Source of the DNA: Alectoria sarmentosa
Lineage: Eukaryota; Ascomycota; Lecanoromycetes; Lecanorales; Parmeliaceae
Reading direction: 5' to 3'
DNA: 25,126 nt
NCBI GenBank assembly: GCA_009733775.1
Contig: WOGZ01000346.1
Location: forward strand, 8,234-33,359
The position numbers were made by a program, and so were the translations under genes. Positions 1-9,538 of this stretch are shown piece by piece. Position 1 is the stretch's first letter; each line of letters starts with the position of its first letter. The notes beneath the pieces were generated by a model. It saw nothing but the letters and a program-made list of their open reading frames with translations, searched no databases and was not told where the DNA came from.

Positions 1-240
1 AACGGCGCGTAGATAAGCTGCAAGCCGGCGGCGGTGAGAGCGACGACGATGTCGATACCACTGATCCACCGCCGAGTTCCTGCCACTGCTTTTGGTGTGG
101 AAGCGTGCGGACCGTCAGCCGAAAGGAGTATTGCCGGTTGTGGTCATAGAACCACCTACCGGGATATCGAGTTTTGAGCGTAGTCGAAGAGACGGGAAGA
201 GAGTGAAGGGGGTCTACGGCATGGTGGAGTGCCTTCTTTC
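1..240 (-). other. Possible 5' part of a minus-strand gene cut by the window edge
   Basis: On the minus strand a plausible intron runs from a GTAGGT donor near position 153 to a GCAG acceptor near 80, with a GCTGAC branch-like site between (about 74 nt). Downstream of the acceptor all three frames stay open to the window edge, because the DNA is GC-rich, so the frame cannot be chosen. One frame gives a hydrophobic stretch that could be a membrane segment. Another gives an Arg/His-rich stretch containing W-x2-H-x2-R, faintly like the N-terminal part of the family at 5333-5895. No start codon is convincing. This is a weak call and could be chance. Confidence 0.15.
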
Positions 241-302
241 TGTCTTTGGAGAGGTAGGGCGTTGGTTTGGTGGTGAGGTGGAGGGTGGTAGGAGTGGGAG
301 AT

Positions 303-370
303 TTGGTCTGGGTTTGGTGATGTGAGTGGGGTAGAGTTGGTCTAGGTTTGGTGATGTGAGTGGGGTAGAG
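303..370. repeat. 34-bp tandem duplication, two copies
   Basis: Two head-to-tail copies (303-336 and 337-370) differ at a single base (G at 310, A at 344). Each begins TTGGTCT and ends GTGGGGTAGAG. The surrounding 240-400 is G-rich on the plus strand. No gene overlaps it convincingly. Confidence 0.9.
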
Positions 371-1322
371 TGGAGGGTAGGATGGGTTGTTGGATTGGTA
401 GGGACAGATCGGCGACGATAATAGGTGATGGAATCTGTCTGGGATTATGGTTTGGACTGTGGTTGCGAATGTTGTGGGAGAGACTATAGGAAGAAGAACG
501 TGTCGCGTTAGAGGATCCTTTTATGCCTTTCGTACGATTCCTTCTGGGAATAGAGTTCTTCAAAGAACAAAGTCCCCATGAGAGAACATTCCTTCTGATC
601 ACGCAAGCAAAGCCCTTCTCAACATGCTCTCCCAAAAGCCCCGCGTATCGCCCCGTTCCTTGAGTCCTTCTCAGCCAAACGTCCCATGATACCTGGAAGT
701 TGGTATATCTTCCTTACTCACCACCGCGAAGCCTCTTGTTGAGTAATGCCTTTGTCGTGAACGTGTGTATGCCCCTTTTTGTTCCCGTAAGCGATGTGTC
801 ATTCCGTATCTATGCTGTCAACAAGAGACTGAAAGTCTCGCTCGTGATCGTTCATGGAAGAAATCTTTCAACTGATGAATTGGAACGACCCTGAAATTGA
901 TTCTATTCTTTGGGTCGCTTGGCATTTGGAACTAACCTCCAAAGCCGGGTATAAAATGTCGAGGAATAACAGCAGGGTCTTTTTCATATCTTGTGATGCC
1001 AGCGCTATGCATAGTCCTGTCAATGACACCGCGCGAGGGTGGAACTTCGTGTGTATTGTGCGGCCAGCTCGCATTTCTCGGAGACCGTCCGGCCGGCTCT
1101 TGCGGCTCCTGCGGCCCCCATGATATGCAAATCAAGACCCCGTACGTAAAATCATCCAGATAAGCAGCATCATGCATCTGTCGTCTCTATCGTCATTTGT
1201 CAAGGTCGTAGCCCTTTGGCCATCATGCTCCAAGCCCGGAAAGTATTTTCCAGTAGTGGACAGAAGTCCAAGCAGTAGAGCCATGGTATCCTTATGTGTA
1301 TCTTTCCAGCCCATAGCATCCG
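371..1322. other. No supported gene
   Basis: Only short overlapping open frames are present on both strands, none with a recognisable domain or splice structure. The stretch probably contains the 3' flank of the zinc-finger gene that ends at 1323. Confidence 0.5.
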
Positions 1323-2611
1323 TCAGACTTGAATCCTAACGAAACAACACTTAAGTATCTTATCGATCCCACCTGGACCCTTTCTCTTTCGGGGATTGGA
1401 TGTCTTTGGGGGAAGCTGAATCGACTTATGCAGACGCTCTAGATGGATTCTCCTGTTGTCCGACCGTCGAATGACGGACGTGCAGTCTCCAACTCGACAC
1501 TGGAATTTTTCGCGATGATCTCGCATGTGCCGTGACAGACTGGTCTTTTTGGATTCTCCTGTGAAAGGTGCATGATGACACCCAGGAAATGGGCACATCA
1601 AGCTATCGCCGATCAAAGGAGCTGGAGCCGTGGTTGTAGAAAGATTGGAAATGTAGGAAGGTGTAGACATGACAGTGGGAGGAGCGACAGAGGTAGTCCT
1701 CGAGCTTCCTGCATGATCCAGAGATACGAAATTGGCTGGAGAGATGGAGGGCGTTCGTATATCTCCATTGTTGAAGCTAATACTTTGTTGAAGTTGTGAG
1801 GGAGGATACGGTGGCTTGAGATACATGGGTTCCGGTGTTGCGGCGCGGACTGCCCTTGGAGACCATTGCGCGTGAGATGGGCTTGACTGATACGCGAATG
1901 CCGGTATGACATTTGCAGGCGCGTTGGCTGAAAACGTTGCAGGTATGTTCCAATCTTGGGGCAGTTGGCACCACGAGCTCGTCCTATCGATGAAGTCAGG
2001 GTCGATGGTCTGTGGGGTTGATCTTTCTGCGGCGCCGAAGAGCCCATCAAATTGCTTTGCTTGTAGTACAGCGTTGCGGGCGTCGTCACCGTAGATCATT
2101 GTACCTGTAGAAGATCCACTGCTAGGATTGGCTTTGAGATTTTTGTTAGAGAACAAGTCCGCGTTTAGGTGCTCATAGCTCTGGGTCAACTCATGCGAAA
2201 CATCTGGCATTTCTTGAGGCTCGCCGGCATTGGCTTGGGAAGGCATGGAAACGGTGGCTTCGCCGAATTCATCAAATAGTATGTTAGCAATTGGTCCGAG
2301 GAGGTTATCAGGGCCAGAGATTGGATATAGGTTGACATCTCGTGTCTGCTTTGATTGTTGACAACCTTCCTCGCCCCCGAGTCCGGAATATGAGCCTCTG
2401 GTGTTGGCCAGACGGAGTGACGTAGTGTCAATGGAAGCAACTTCTCTTGAGAGACGTTGGATCTCGTCGAATAAATTATTGCGCCCAGCGGAATATGAGT
2501 CGGGCAGCCTGTTATAAAGCAATTAGTGGCGCTCAGTGTTTTTGGGGTCAGGATCGCTTCTTACAAGACGTGCATTGGTTCCATCAAATCCTCGTCGCGA
2601 TCTTGATTCAT
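1323..2611 (-). CDS. C2H2 zinc-finger protein, probable transcription factor (copy 1)
   Basis: The model joins exon 1 (2611-2565, 47 nt) to exon 2 (2508-1323) across a 56-nt intron with GTAAGA donor, ACTAAT branch-like site and AACAG acceptor, giving 410 residues. The ATG at 2611 has A at -3; without the intron the second exon has no ATG near its start. Most of the protein is low-complexity, Ser/Pro/Thr/Gln-rich and probably disordered. Two C2H2 fingers lie near the C-terminus: C321, C326, H343, H347 and C353, C358, H371, H376. A basic stretch RKRKG follows and could be a nuclear signal. Proteins with paired fingers and a basic tail usually bind DNA in the nucleus, so a regulator is inferred; the target is unknown. 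Layout matches the gene at 8019-9538. The last 20 residues (ending in a Cys pair and RIQV) look atypical, so an extra 3' intron is possible. Confidence 0.85.
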
Positions 2612-2844
2612 GATAATCGATAGCGACAGATTGTGCGGAGTAACACCAATAGGTAGATGAGATCTATTGTTGAGTGTCCAGGAACACAATTGTGGATGCA
2701 ATGTGTGACGAAATTCAACGTGTAGAGAGTCGAGATTGCGAGCGCAGAGTGCGATGCGGTTGAATTGGCGAGCCTCGCGGAAAGAATTGATACAGCCCGG
2801 ATGACTTCCTAGCGACTCTTCCGTCGGATGTGCAGCTGTCTAGC

Positions 2845-2884
2845 CTAGGTGTTTCAAGAACCTAGCATTCGAGACAGAATGCTA
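2845..2884. repeat. Two adjacent hairpins upstream of zinc-finger gene 1
   Basis: CTAGGT (2845-2850) pairs with ACCTAG (2860-2865) across a 9-nt loop. TAGCATTC (2863-2870) pairs perfectly with GAATGCTA (2877-2884) across a 6-nt loop. They overlap by three bases, so only one could fold fully at a time. The position, 234 bp upstream of the ATG at 2611, would suit a regulatory element, but no function is shown. Confidence 0.5.
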
Positions 2885-5332
2885 AGAGAGCAAACTGTAA
2901 CGGCGAGGAGGGATATGGTTGACGCCTGATTCCTAAATTTTGTAGCGTTACACGGTGAGGAACGATAAATACGCTCGCTCGGGTGTACGGTGGGCGCTGG
3001 GCAGCAACAAGTTTCCGGCCAGCCAGCCGTCTTAGGAGGCTGAAGTGAAGAGAAGACTTGCCCGAATGGAAGCTTCCTGCAACAGTGAAAACGTAGTAGA
3101 CGGCCTGGAAGTTTGATAGGCAGTCTATACAGCCTGCTAGCGAAAGACCCAAGTTTTCTAAGGATCAGTGTTCGTGTCTTCCAGGTGGACTTCTAGAGAT
3201 AATCGTCATGCAGCGGGAGTATGGTTTCTCTCACTGGGAGCGTGCATCAATGCGCGGCTCGGCTGGTCAGTCTCTGAGCGTAAGGAGTCGTAAGACAGAC
3301 TGTGATTTATTGTTGTAGTAATTCGTCGTATCCCGGCGCTTAGCTACGGAACAATTCCCAGACCATTCATGAAAGAGTCAAAGTCTGTATCTCGTGGATG
3401 GGTAGTGTCGATACATAATAGGCGCAGTGCAAGGTTGACAAGGAAGTCATTTACTGCCGAGGGTCTTGGTATTTGGATGTCACGCGGGGTCAGGCATCCA
3501 ATTGAAAGACACCGAGACTTGGCCCAATGCCATTTGAGCCGGCGGGTCACAGGCCCGACAGCCGATGAGGATTCCCAACGGCCAAAGGATTTAGGAAGAT
3601 GCCGAAGAGAAAAAAGGGACCCTTGTAAGAGTCATGAAGCAGAAATGGCGATCGAAGCCATTTCTCGGGTGGAACTCGTAGGATTCAATCGAATGTCTTG
3701 CGGGGGACATGTGGCAATGTGGCCGGGAGTCCATTGAAGGATCGGAAAGGTCTCTGAGGAAAGAGGAAGGTTTCATATTCCACAGTCTCATCAACTCTGC
3801 CTTCAAGAGGCACAGACGATGAAAAGCTAGAACTTGAGAGAAAAGAAGTCTTCCAGGAAGCGGGGGGGCTTACCGTCTTATTGTAACCTAGAAGCTGAAG
3901 AACGTTGAGGCAGCTGCCCCCCCTCATGCAGCCAAAGGCTCTTTGCACAAGGCTACGTGCTGTAGAGATAGAGGTAGCGTAGTCAATTGGCTCCCCAGAA
4001 TCTTGGCCTACCTCCATCCACCAATAATTGTTGCCTACCTTGATGACGAGGAGTTGCAGTCCTCACCCCTCAAGATTGCGACAAACGTCTTCGCGCATTA
4101 GCGCTGCAGCAAACCATCCACACTTATCTTCCTGCTCTTCCGAAACAAAGACGCAGGGAGGTTCTCACGTTACTTTATAAGCATTTTTCTCCTCACAAGA
4201 CTGTGCGATGTGAGACACTTCGAATCCCCAATGCCAAATCTATTTCAGGTAGCAAGCTTATGCCTAACGTCCTGGTACCGAGAATGACAATCTGCAGAAT
4301 CAGCTGCCCAACCCATATCTGCAACAGAGGTCTGTGATATACCACCGTAGCCAGAAGTCTGACTCTGACCACCTTCCCGTCGCACGATGATTCCTGATTT
4401 GGAAGGACTAAGGATCTCATTATCGGCCTGATCGCCATTTCCTCACAAGCGCTTCCCTGCCGCCTCAGACAACAGCAAGAGCGACTCGGGCATCGGCCCT
4501 TACCACCTGACTTCTTGGAGAAGGAAATGAATGAATTCGGTAATACTACATATAGAGAAAAGGTTGAATGCGTGGGTATCAAAGACACAACGTGCGGCAA
4601 GAGAACAAAGAGCAAGGACGACCCACACACAGCTTTCGGCGCTCGTCAACAGCAAGGCCGATTGGGAGTACATCGCGTTCTAAAGCTCGATGTCTCATGG
4701 CAGCTGGTCTCTGAGCCTGCTTGAAAGCGTGGATGTGTACAATCGCTGGACACCAGACGTAGCAAGGTGGCTTCGGTGAGAGCTGCGAGCACACGTGGGA
4801 GGGCACTAGGACGGAACGAGCCATCAGTCTGCATCACCGGCAATAGTCTGCAACCTGAGGAGAACTAAATCACATACTTCGATGCGGTTGTCGTCGTCTT
4901 GTGTGGAGGTGAAAAGTCTTCACCGCCAGTCTCATAGGGCTGAGATTACGCTAAGGCCGCGCCTGGTGGCGCCAAAGGCGACGATGTCTCGACCTCTCGT
5001 CATCTGTGGGCTCGCAGTTTCCCCCAAATACATCTTCGCAGTGGGTAGCCACAACCTCCAAGCCGCAAGGGTGGTCAACTAGACCTGGACTCCTACAAGC
5101 AGTCCTTGACCACTACCGAAAGCATGAAGCGGGATCAAACGGCATTAGAAACAATAAGTGATCTTGTCTTGCTTGCTTGAGGAGGAATGCAATCTTGACA
5201 GCCAACTGTTCAACTTCGGCGCTGATCGTATGTATCCAACAGCTGCGTTAAAAATACCAGACCATACACTGCAGAGTGAAACCGCTCGGCCGAGCTCATC
5301 CATATACTGTCTTTGCTTTCTTTACTCCGTCC
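2885..5332. other. Long stretch without a supported gene
   Basis: About 2.4 kb with many short open frames on both strands and no recognisable domain. One minus-strand frame starting at an ATG at 4017 runs into a good donor (GTAAGC, near 3874) after 48 codons, but no matching second exon could be found. The upstream region of zinc-finger gene 1 lies in its left part. Base composition is ordinary and shows no RIP-like shift. Confidence 0.5.
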
Positions 5333-5895
5333 TCAAGACTTCCTATCTTCTCCACTGAGATCCCCAGCTTTTTCCCCATCAAGTATGCTTTCCATGATCT
5401 CCAGCCATCTTTCAATACTCTTCGCAGACCTCATCGGTCTCTGTCCCATCGAAATCTGCTCGTGTGTCTCTACCGTTTGTTCCCAAAAACTCAGTTGAGT
5501 CTCCATACGATCTTTCGATCTATCGGGCCTCTCTAGCGCCCACTGGTGAATAATGGGGTCTTCACTGATAAAGATGTCTCATTAGCAAGTCTGACACATC
5601 CAGCAGAGAAGCTGAGAGAGAAGACGAACGGCATGAGATCGAGGGCTGGAGCCCGAACTGTCGATCACTTTGGTGTCAAATGGCCTTCAGCGTGGATGGA
5701 TTTTCCTTCCTGGAAAAATGAAGACAACGAAAGTTGGAAAAGGCTTTGGAAGCTCTTGGATTGGACTTTTGCTATATAATGAAGAAAGTACTTGACAGGG
5801 CCATTGAATCATTACAGGCATTGATCGTTATGAAAATGTCTGAGCCGCTCGCCGTGATTGTCCCATTCGTCCAAGTATTGCCGAATGGGTGGCAT
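5333..5895 (-). CDS. Unrecognised small protein family, copy A (last exon firm, rest tentative)
   Basis: The last exon is 5564-5333 (232 nt, TGA at 5333). It begins after a TTTATCAG acceptor with a GCTAAT branch-like site upstream, in phase 2. It encodes a charged segment with QLSFWEQTVETHEQISMGQ near its middle. The preceding exon is probably 5709-5669, between a TTTTTCCAG acceptor and a GTGATC donor, and adds residues EGKSIHAEGHLTP. A first exon from the ATG at 5895 to a GTAATG donor at 5815 encodes an N-terminus with YLDEWDNHGERLRHFH. The joint between the first and middle exons is unresolved: frames agree only if the intron length is a multiple of three, and otherwise two in-frame stops (TAA TGA near 5814) interrupt it. 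The last exon is supported by the copy at 13372-13573, which has the same boundary, phase and motif. No known domain was recognised. It could be a small intact gene of about 130 residues or a recently broken one. Confidence 0.45.
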
Positions 5896-6042
5896 GATCA
5901 ACCAAGCAGTTGAGACCTGGATATAGTCAACGGACGTCCGAATCCTACAAACGCTCCTGAAACGGTCCCTGCACAATTCTCTGCATCCTTCACCATGCCA
6001 GCTTGACTCTGACTGGAGGAGGCCCTTAACGTTCAGATACGG

Positions 6043-7066
6043 CTACAGGGGTTCTTTTGCAGAGTAACAACGACTCAAGGACCCAAGGATCTGACACATC
6101 AGCAGCATGCCTCTTTGCTATTAGCGCAGCAGTCTTGTCCTATCGATTTGTATCTCAAAAACTGGCCCATGCTTTAATTCTGCGATTGGATACGGCCCTG
6201 CATCGTCAAGTGGATCGCCATTCGCCAAGGGCCTGGAGATCTTCGGAAGTCGGCTCTCATCCTGGATAGTGAAGGAACAATAGTGCGGCAAGGCCATGTG
6301 GGCGCGGGATTCTTCGCCAAGCTTTTCATCAAGCCTTGAGTTCACGATTCCCGAAGCCTCTACCCCAGCAAATCCTTCAGGGTACAGACCCCCTGTCATT
6401 TCAAACTCGAGCAGCAAGGGTCTGACAGTCTTCAAACTCGGAGAGCTGACGGATTGTGAAACATAGAGACCAAAAGACAGCAGCAAAATGCATTCGACGA
6501 AGAGCGGCCGCTGCAGGATTGTTGGTCCGTGAGTTTCAAATACCGTGACCACAAGGATCTAGAGTGCTTACCCCACCCTCCCCCACTTAGCTCTACATGA
6601 TATCCATGTAACAGCCACGTGCACCGCCCGTGGTTGGAGAATCCCCCGTCTCGATGGTCTCTACGAGTGACCAAGGCTGATTTTCGCTTCCGTGAAGAAA
6701 TACCCGTTTTCCCCCCCTGAGGACGAGGGGGCTGAGAGTGTACATCGCTTTCTCCATTTCTGATTGGGTAGCATGATTTGATAATCTTTATTGGCGGCAT
6801 GGATCGACTGGTATGTAACACCAGATTCAGAGCCGATAGCCGTTGATCAGGTCTCAGATCGTACATTGGGCCCGATGTAGTCAGCCTGAGCGGGCAGAAT
6901 CTCAGATGAAGAATAGATTCATGAAAGACAACCTCTTCTCTTCTATCTATGCACAATGCCCAGCCTGAGACTTTACTCTCTCTATCATTCTATTGTCCTA
7001 CTTCCAATCATCCCAACCCTCCGGTTTCTTCCGCAAAGCCCAATTCACACACACACACACACCAAA
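6043..7066. other. No firm gene; one coding-like minus-strand frame
   Basis: A minus-strand frame from about 6552 to 6121 stays open for 143 codons and has balanced amino-acid usage, but its first codon is not ATG, no family was recognised, and a second long minus-strand frame (6956-6432) overlaps it. It might be an upstream exon of the gene at 5333-5895, but no splice pair could be fixed. The rest shows short open frames only. A (CA)n microsatellite lies at about 7047-7062. Confidence 0.3.
7047..7062. repeat. (CA)n microsatellite
   Basis: About eight CA dinucleotides in a row, just beyond the stop codon of the open frame that ends at 7067 on the minus strand. Confidence 0.85.
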
Positions 7067-7281
7067 TCATCTCTTCGCTTTCTCCGCCGCCATCCGCCTC
7101 TCCCGCTCCCGCTCTCGCTCCAACTCCCCTATGCGATTCGACCTAGCCGATCTCCCATTCACCGCAAAACGTTCATGCGCATGCGATGTCTCACACCAAT
7201 CCTCTAAGGGTGAATAACTTTGCTCGCTACAGCGCGCGAAAGCATCCGCTGATAACTTGGGAGGCTTCCCGGGTTCTTTGC
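7067..7281 (-). CDS. Unrecognised small protein family, copy B (partial, last exon only)
   Basis: A minus-strand frame ending at TGA 7067 is open back to 7285. A CTAG acceptor at 7282 preceded by a GCTAATA branch-like site could start the exon at 7281. It contains LEDWCETSHAHERF and then RSARS, which align without gaps to the copy at 5333 (shared L, W, T, H, E, R, R, S). The exon ends in an Arg/Glu-rich run and AAEKAKR, not found in the other copies. The distance from the nearest TATCAG acceptor to the motif Trp is 16 codons against 26 in copies A and C, so this copy is more divergent or shortened. No upstream exon with ATG was resolved; the DNA upstream is pyrimidine-rich on this strand. It may be a fragment. 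Confidence 0.3.
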
Positions 7282-7285
7282 CTAG

Positions 7286-8018
7286 TCATCTATTTTGGGG
7301 ACCGAATATTAGCTACATTCGTGAGAGAAGGGGTGGGAATGAGATGAAGGAGACGAACCGCATGATTGTCTCGTGTTTGGGCTGAATCTGATGCTGTGGA
7401 GATGTGTGGTCGACTTCGCTTGGGGAGCGGGAGGCTGTGATGGCTTGGTGGAGGAGCTGATATTTGACGCAAGAGATAGATTGGCTGGCGGAGAGAAAGA
7501 GGGAGCAGAGTACGGAATTGAGGATGTTGAGAGGGTCTGGTTTGGATCGGTAGTGGGTAGTGGGTAGTGGGTAGTGGGTAGTGGGCCTGACTCTTGGGCT
7601 AGCGGGTGAACAGCTTTATTAGAATTGCTCTAGTCCTCTGAGTCCTCTGAACCCTCTGAGCCCCATTAGTCCTCCTAGTTTCTGCGTGAGTCAAAAGGAG
7701 AATACAGTCCTTGTACCAACAGGCAGAGTCCATGGGTATACAAAGCAGTCACTGGGAAAAGGAATTGTATCGCTGATCGTCTCTGGAAGGAAATAGAGAG
7801 TGAGCAGTACTACGGTTCGGCAATTGCAAAAGCACTATGATGATGATGAGAATTATACGCCCAATTCTCGTAGCTAATGTTACAGCAACGAATGCTTGGG
7901 AGGTGTAGAGTATAGCCAAAATCCATGCCATCCTTATTCTCAGTACACGTCGTTGCACACAGTAGACGAGACAGCGTGTGGTCTCTCCTTCAGCATATTG
8001 CAATAAAATGAAATAAGC
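7286..8018. other. Intergenic, low-complexity repeats
   Basis: No supported gene. The stretch holds a pyrimidine-rich minus-strand segment (7320-7550), the heptamer array at 7551-7585, and degenerate 10-bp repeats of the type CCTCTGA near 7633-7662. The 3' flank of zinc-finger gene 2 occupies its right part. Confidence 0.55.
7551..7585 (+). repeat. Heptamer array TAGTGGG x5
   Basis: Five perfect copies of TAGTGGG. The plus strand therefore carries five GGG tracts separated by 4-nt TAGT loops, which satisfies the usual pattern for an intramolecular G-quadruplex. The complementary strand reads CCCACTA and faces the possible gene at 7067-7281. Confidence 0.95.
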
Positions 8019-9538
8019 TCAACAGGACTCCAACCCGCTATCAGCTTTTCGCTTCCTCTTCGTCGATTCAGCAGGCAAAGGATAGTCTGGGTGAATGGCT
8101 CTGATGTGTTTCATACGGTTATCCTTACGACCGGGTGCAAAGGTGACGGTGCATCCTCGCACGAGGCATTCGAGTCGTGGCATACCGTTATGGGCATCAC
8201 GTCTGTGTCGCTGCAGGCTGTTCTTCTGAGCTACAGGTGTGCCTTTGAAGACTTTGTCGGGACAGCTTAGGCAGCGGGTGATACCTTCGGATGTATCAGA
8301 CAGACTAGATGGCGAGGTTGAGATGGGAGATTGAAGCTCGATTGGACTGGCACAGAACGGTGTGGTCGGGGTGGAGGGCGGGTCATCTCTGCTATAGGCA
8401 TATTGGAGCTGAGGGTACTCAGCTGTCCCCCTAGAAGAAGATGATGGTATAAGATGTGTTGGGGATCTGAACCTATTTTGGAATGGCGTTTTGCTTGGTA
8501 TCTGGAGCGTAGAAAGGCCTCTTGGAACCCCACCTCTTTTTGCACCATAAGTTCTGTGGGGGCTTGACACGGCGGCAACATTCGAGATGGTCAAATCCGC
8601 ATCGGCGTAGAATGCGTTCACACTTTCCGCTGCGAGCGTTCCGAAACGGGGGTCAAATCCCCCGGTCACTGTGTGTGGAGATTGCCGGCCATGCATTGCG
8701 ACCTCATAGTTGTTTGGACGGTGCCAATTCACGTCTGGAAATTGGCTGCTATTTGCGCTTGAAGCCGATGACTTGTATAGAATCTGGCCAACGGTTTGAT
8801 TCGCAGCGGATTGGGTTGTGGTCGACGAGATGTTGACGTGGAATCCAGACATGTCGCAACTCTTCTCCTCACAAACATTGTCAAGAGTAGTATCTAAAAT
8901 GACCACACGAGGTAGTGAATTGCTTGGGTGATTCGGCGTCCTTCCAAGATCAGTCGGTCTTCGAACTGTAAATAGTGCGCCAACTTCATCGAAAGGCTTT
9001 GGGGGGCTATCCGTTGCTTGTCGATACGGTGGGGATCTATTGGGCGACTCTAGAGGCGCGTTAGGAGTCTTGATTGAGTCCTCACCATGAGCGACTCGGA
9101 AGTCCATGGGACTTGATGGCAAACCACCGTGTCTTGGTACAATATTATGATCACCACGCTCCATCCCTGCAATATCATAATTCCAATTTGGGAGCTCAGA
9201 CAGATCGACCTCGCCGTATCGATGATCCGCCGTTGACACGCCAAGCTCATTACCATTATTGAAATCATCCAGCCTAACGAATCTGAATAACTTGTTATAA
9301 TCGGATCGCCACGATATGTCGGGATCGGCGGTTGGGGACCACGGGAATAAAGAAGGCTCGGCCCTTGAGCTGTGTTGAGATTGTTCTTGCGACTCATCCG
9401 GATCATCTGGGCCGTGCGAAATGTCTAGTGACCTGTTGAGCAAGTATCAAATCAGCATACCAGACTTGAGTCCTCCTGTGCGGTACATTACATATTCCCG
9501 GCGCCATGATAGCTAGTCTCAGAGCGGCCTCTGTTCAT
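8019..9538 (-). CDS. C2H2 zinc-finger protein, probable transcription factor (copy 2)
   Basis: Exon 1 (9538-9492, 47 nt) joins exon 2 (9432-8019) across a 59-nt intron with GTAATG donor, GCTGAT branch-like site and CAACAG acceptor, giving 486 residues. The ATG at 9538 was chosen because an out-of-frame ATG nearer the donor (9506) cannot splice in frame, and it has A at -3. The first 400 residues are Ser/Pro-rich, probably disordered and without a recognised domain. Two C2H2 fingers lie at the end: C403, C406, H425, H430 and C438, C443, H458, H463, followed by the basic stretch KRKRK, a likely nuclear signal. Exon-1 length, intron phase, finger placement and basic tail match the gene at 1323-2611, so the two are probably paralogues, although the middle parts have diverged beyond easy alignment. 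DNA binding is inferred from the fold; targets are unknown. Confidence 0.88.

Noticed and set aside
5276..5536. Plus-strand frames of 61-86 codons
   Set aside because: They lie opposite the minus-strand exon supported by its homologue at 13372-13573 and are its antisense shadows.
9441..9506. Alternative start of zinc-finger gene 2 at the ATG 9506 with a 28-nt intron
   Set aside because: 28 nt is too short for a fungal intron; the ATG at 9538 gives an in-frame join and the same exon-1 length as the paralogue.
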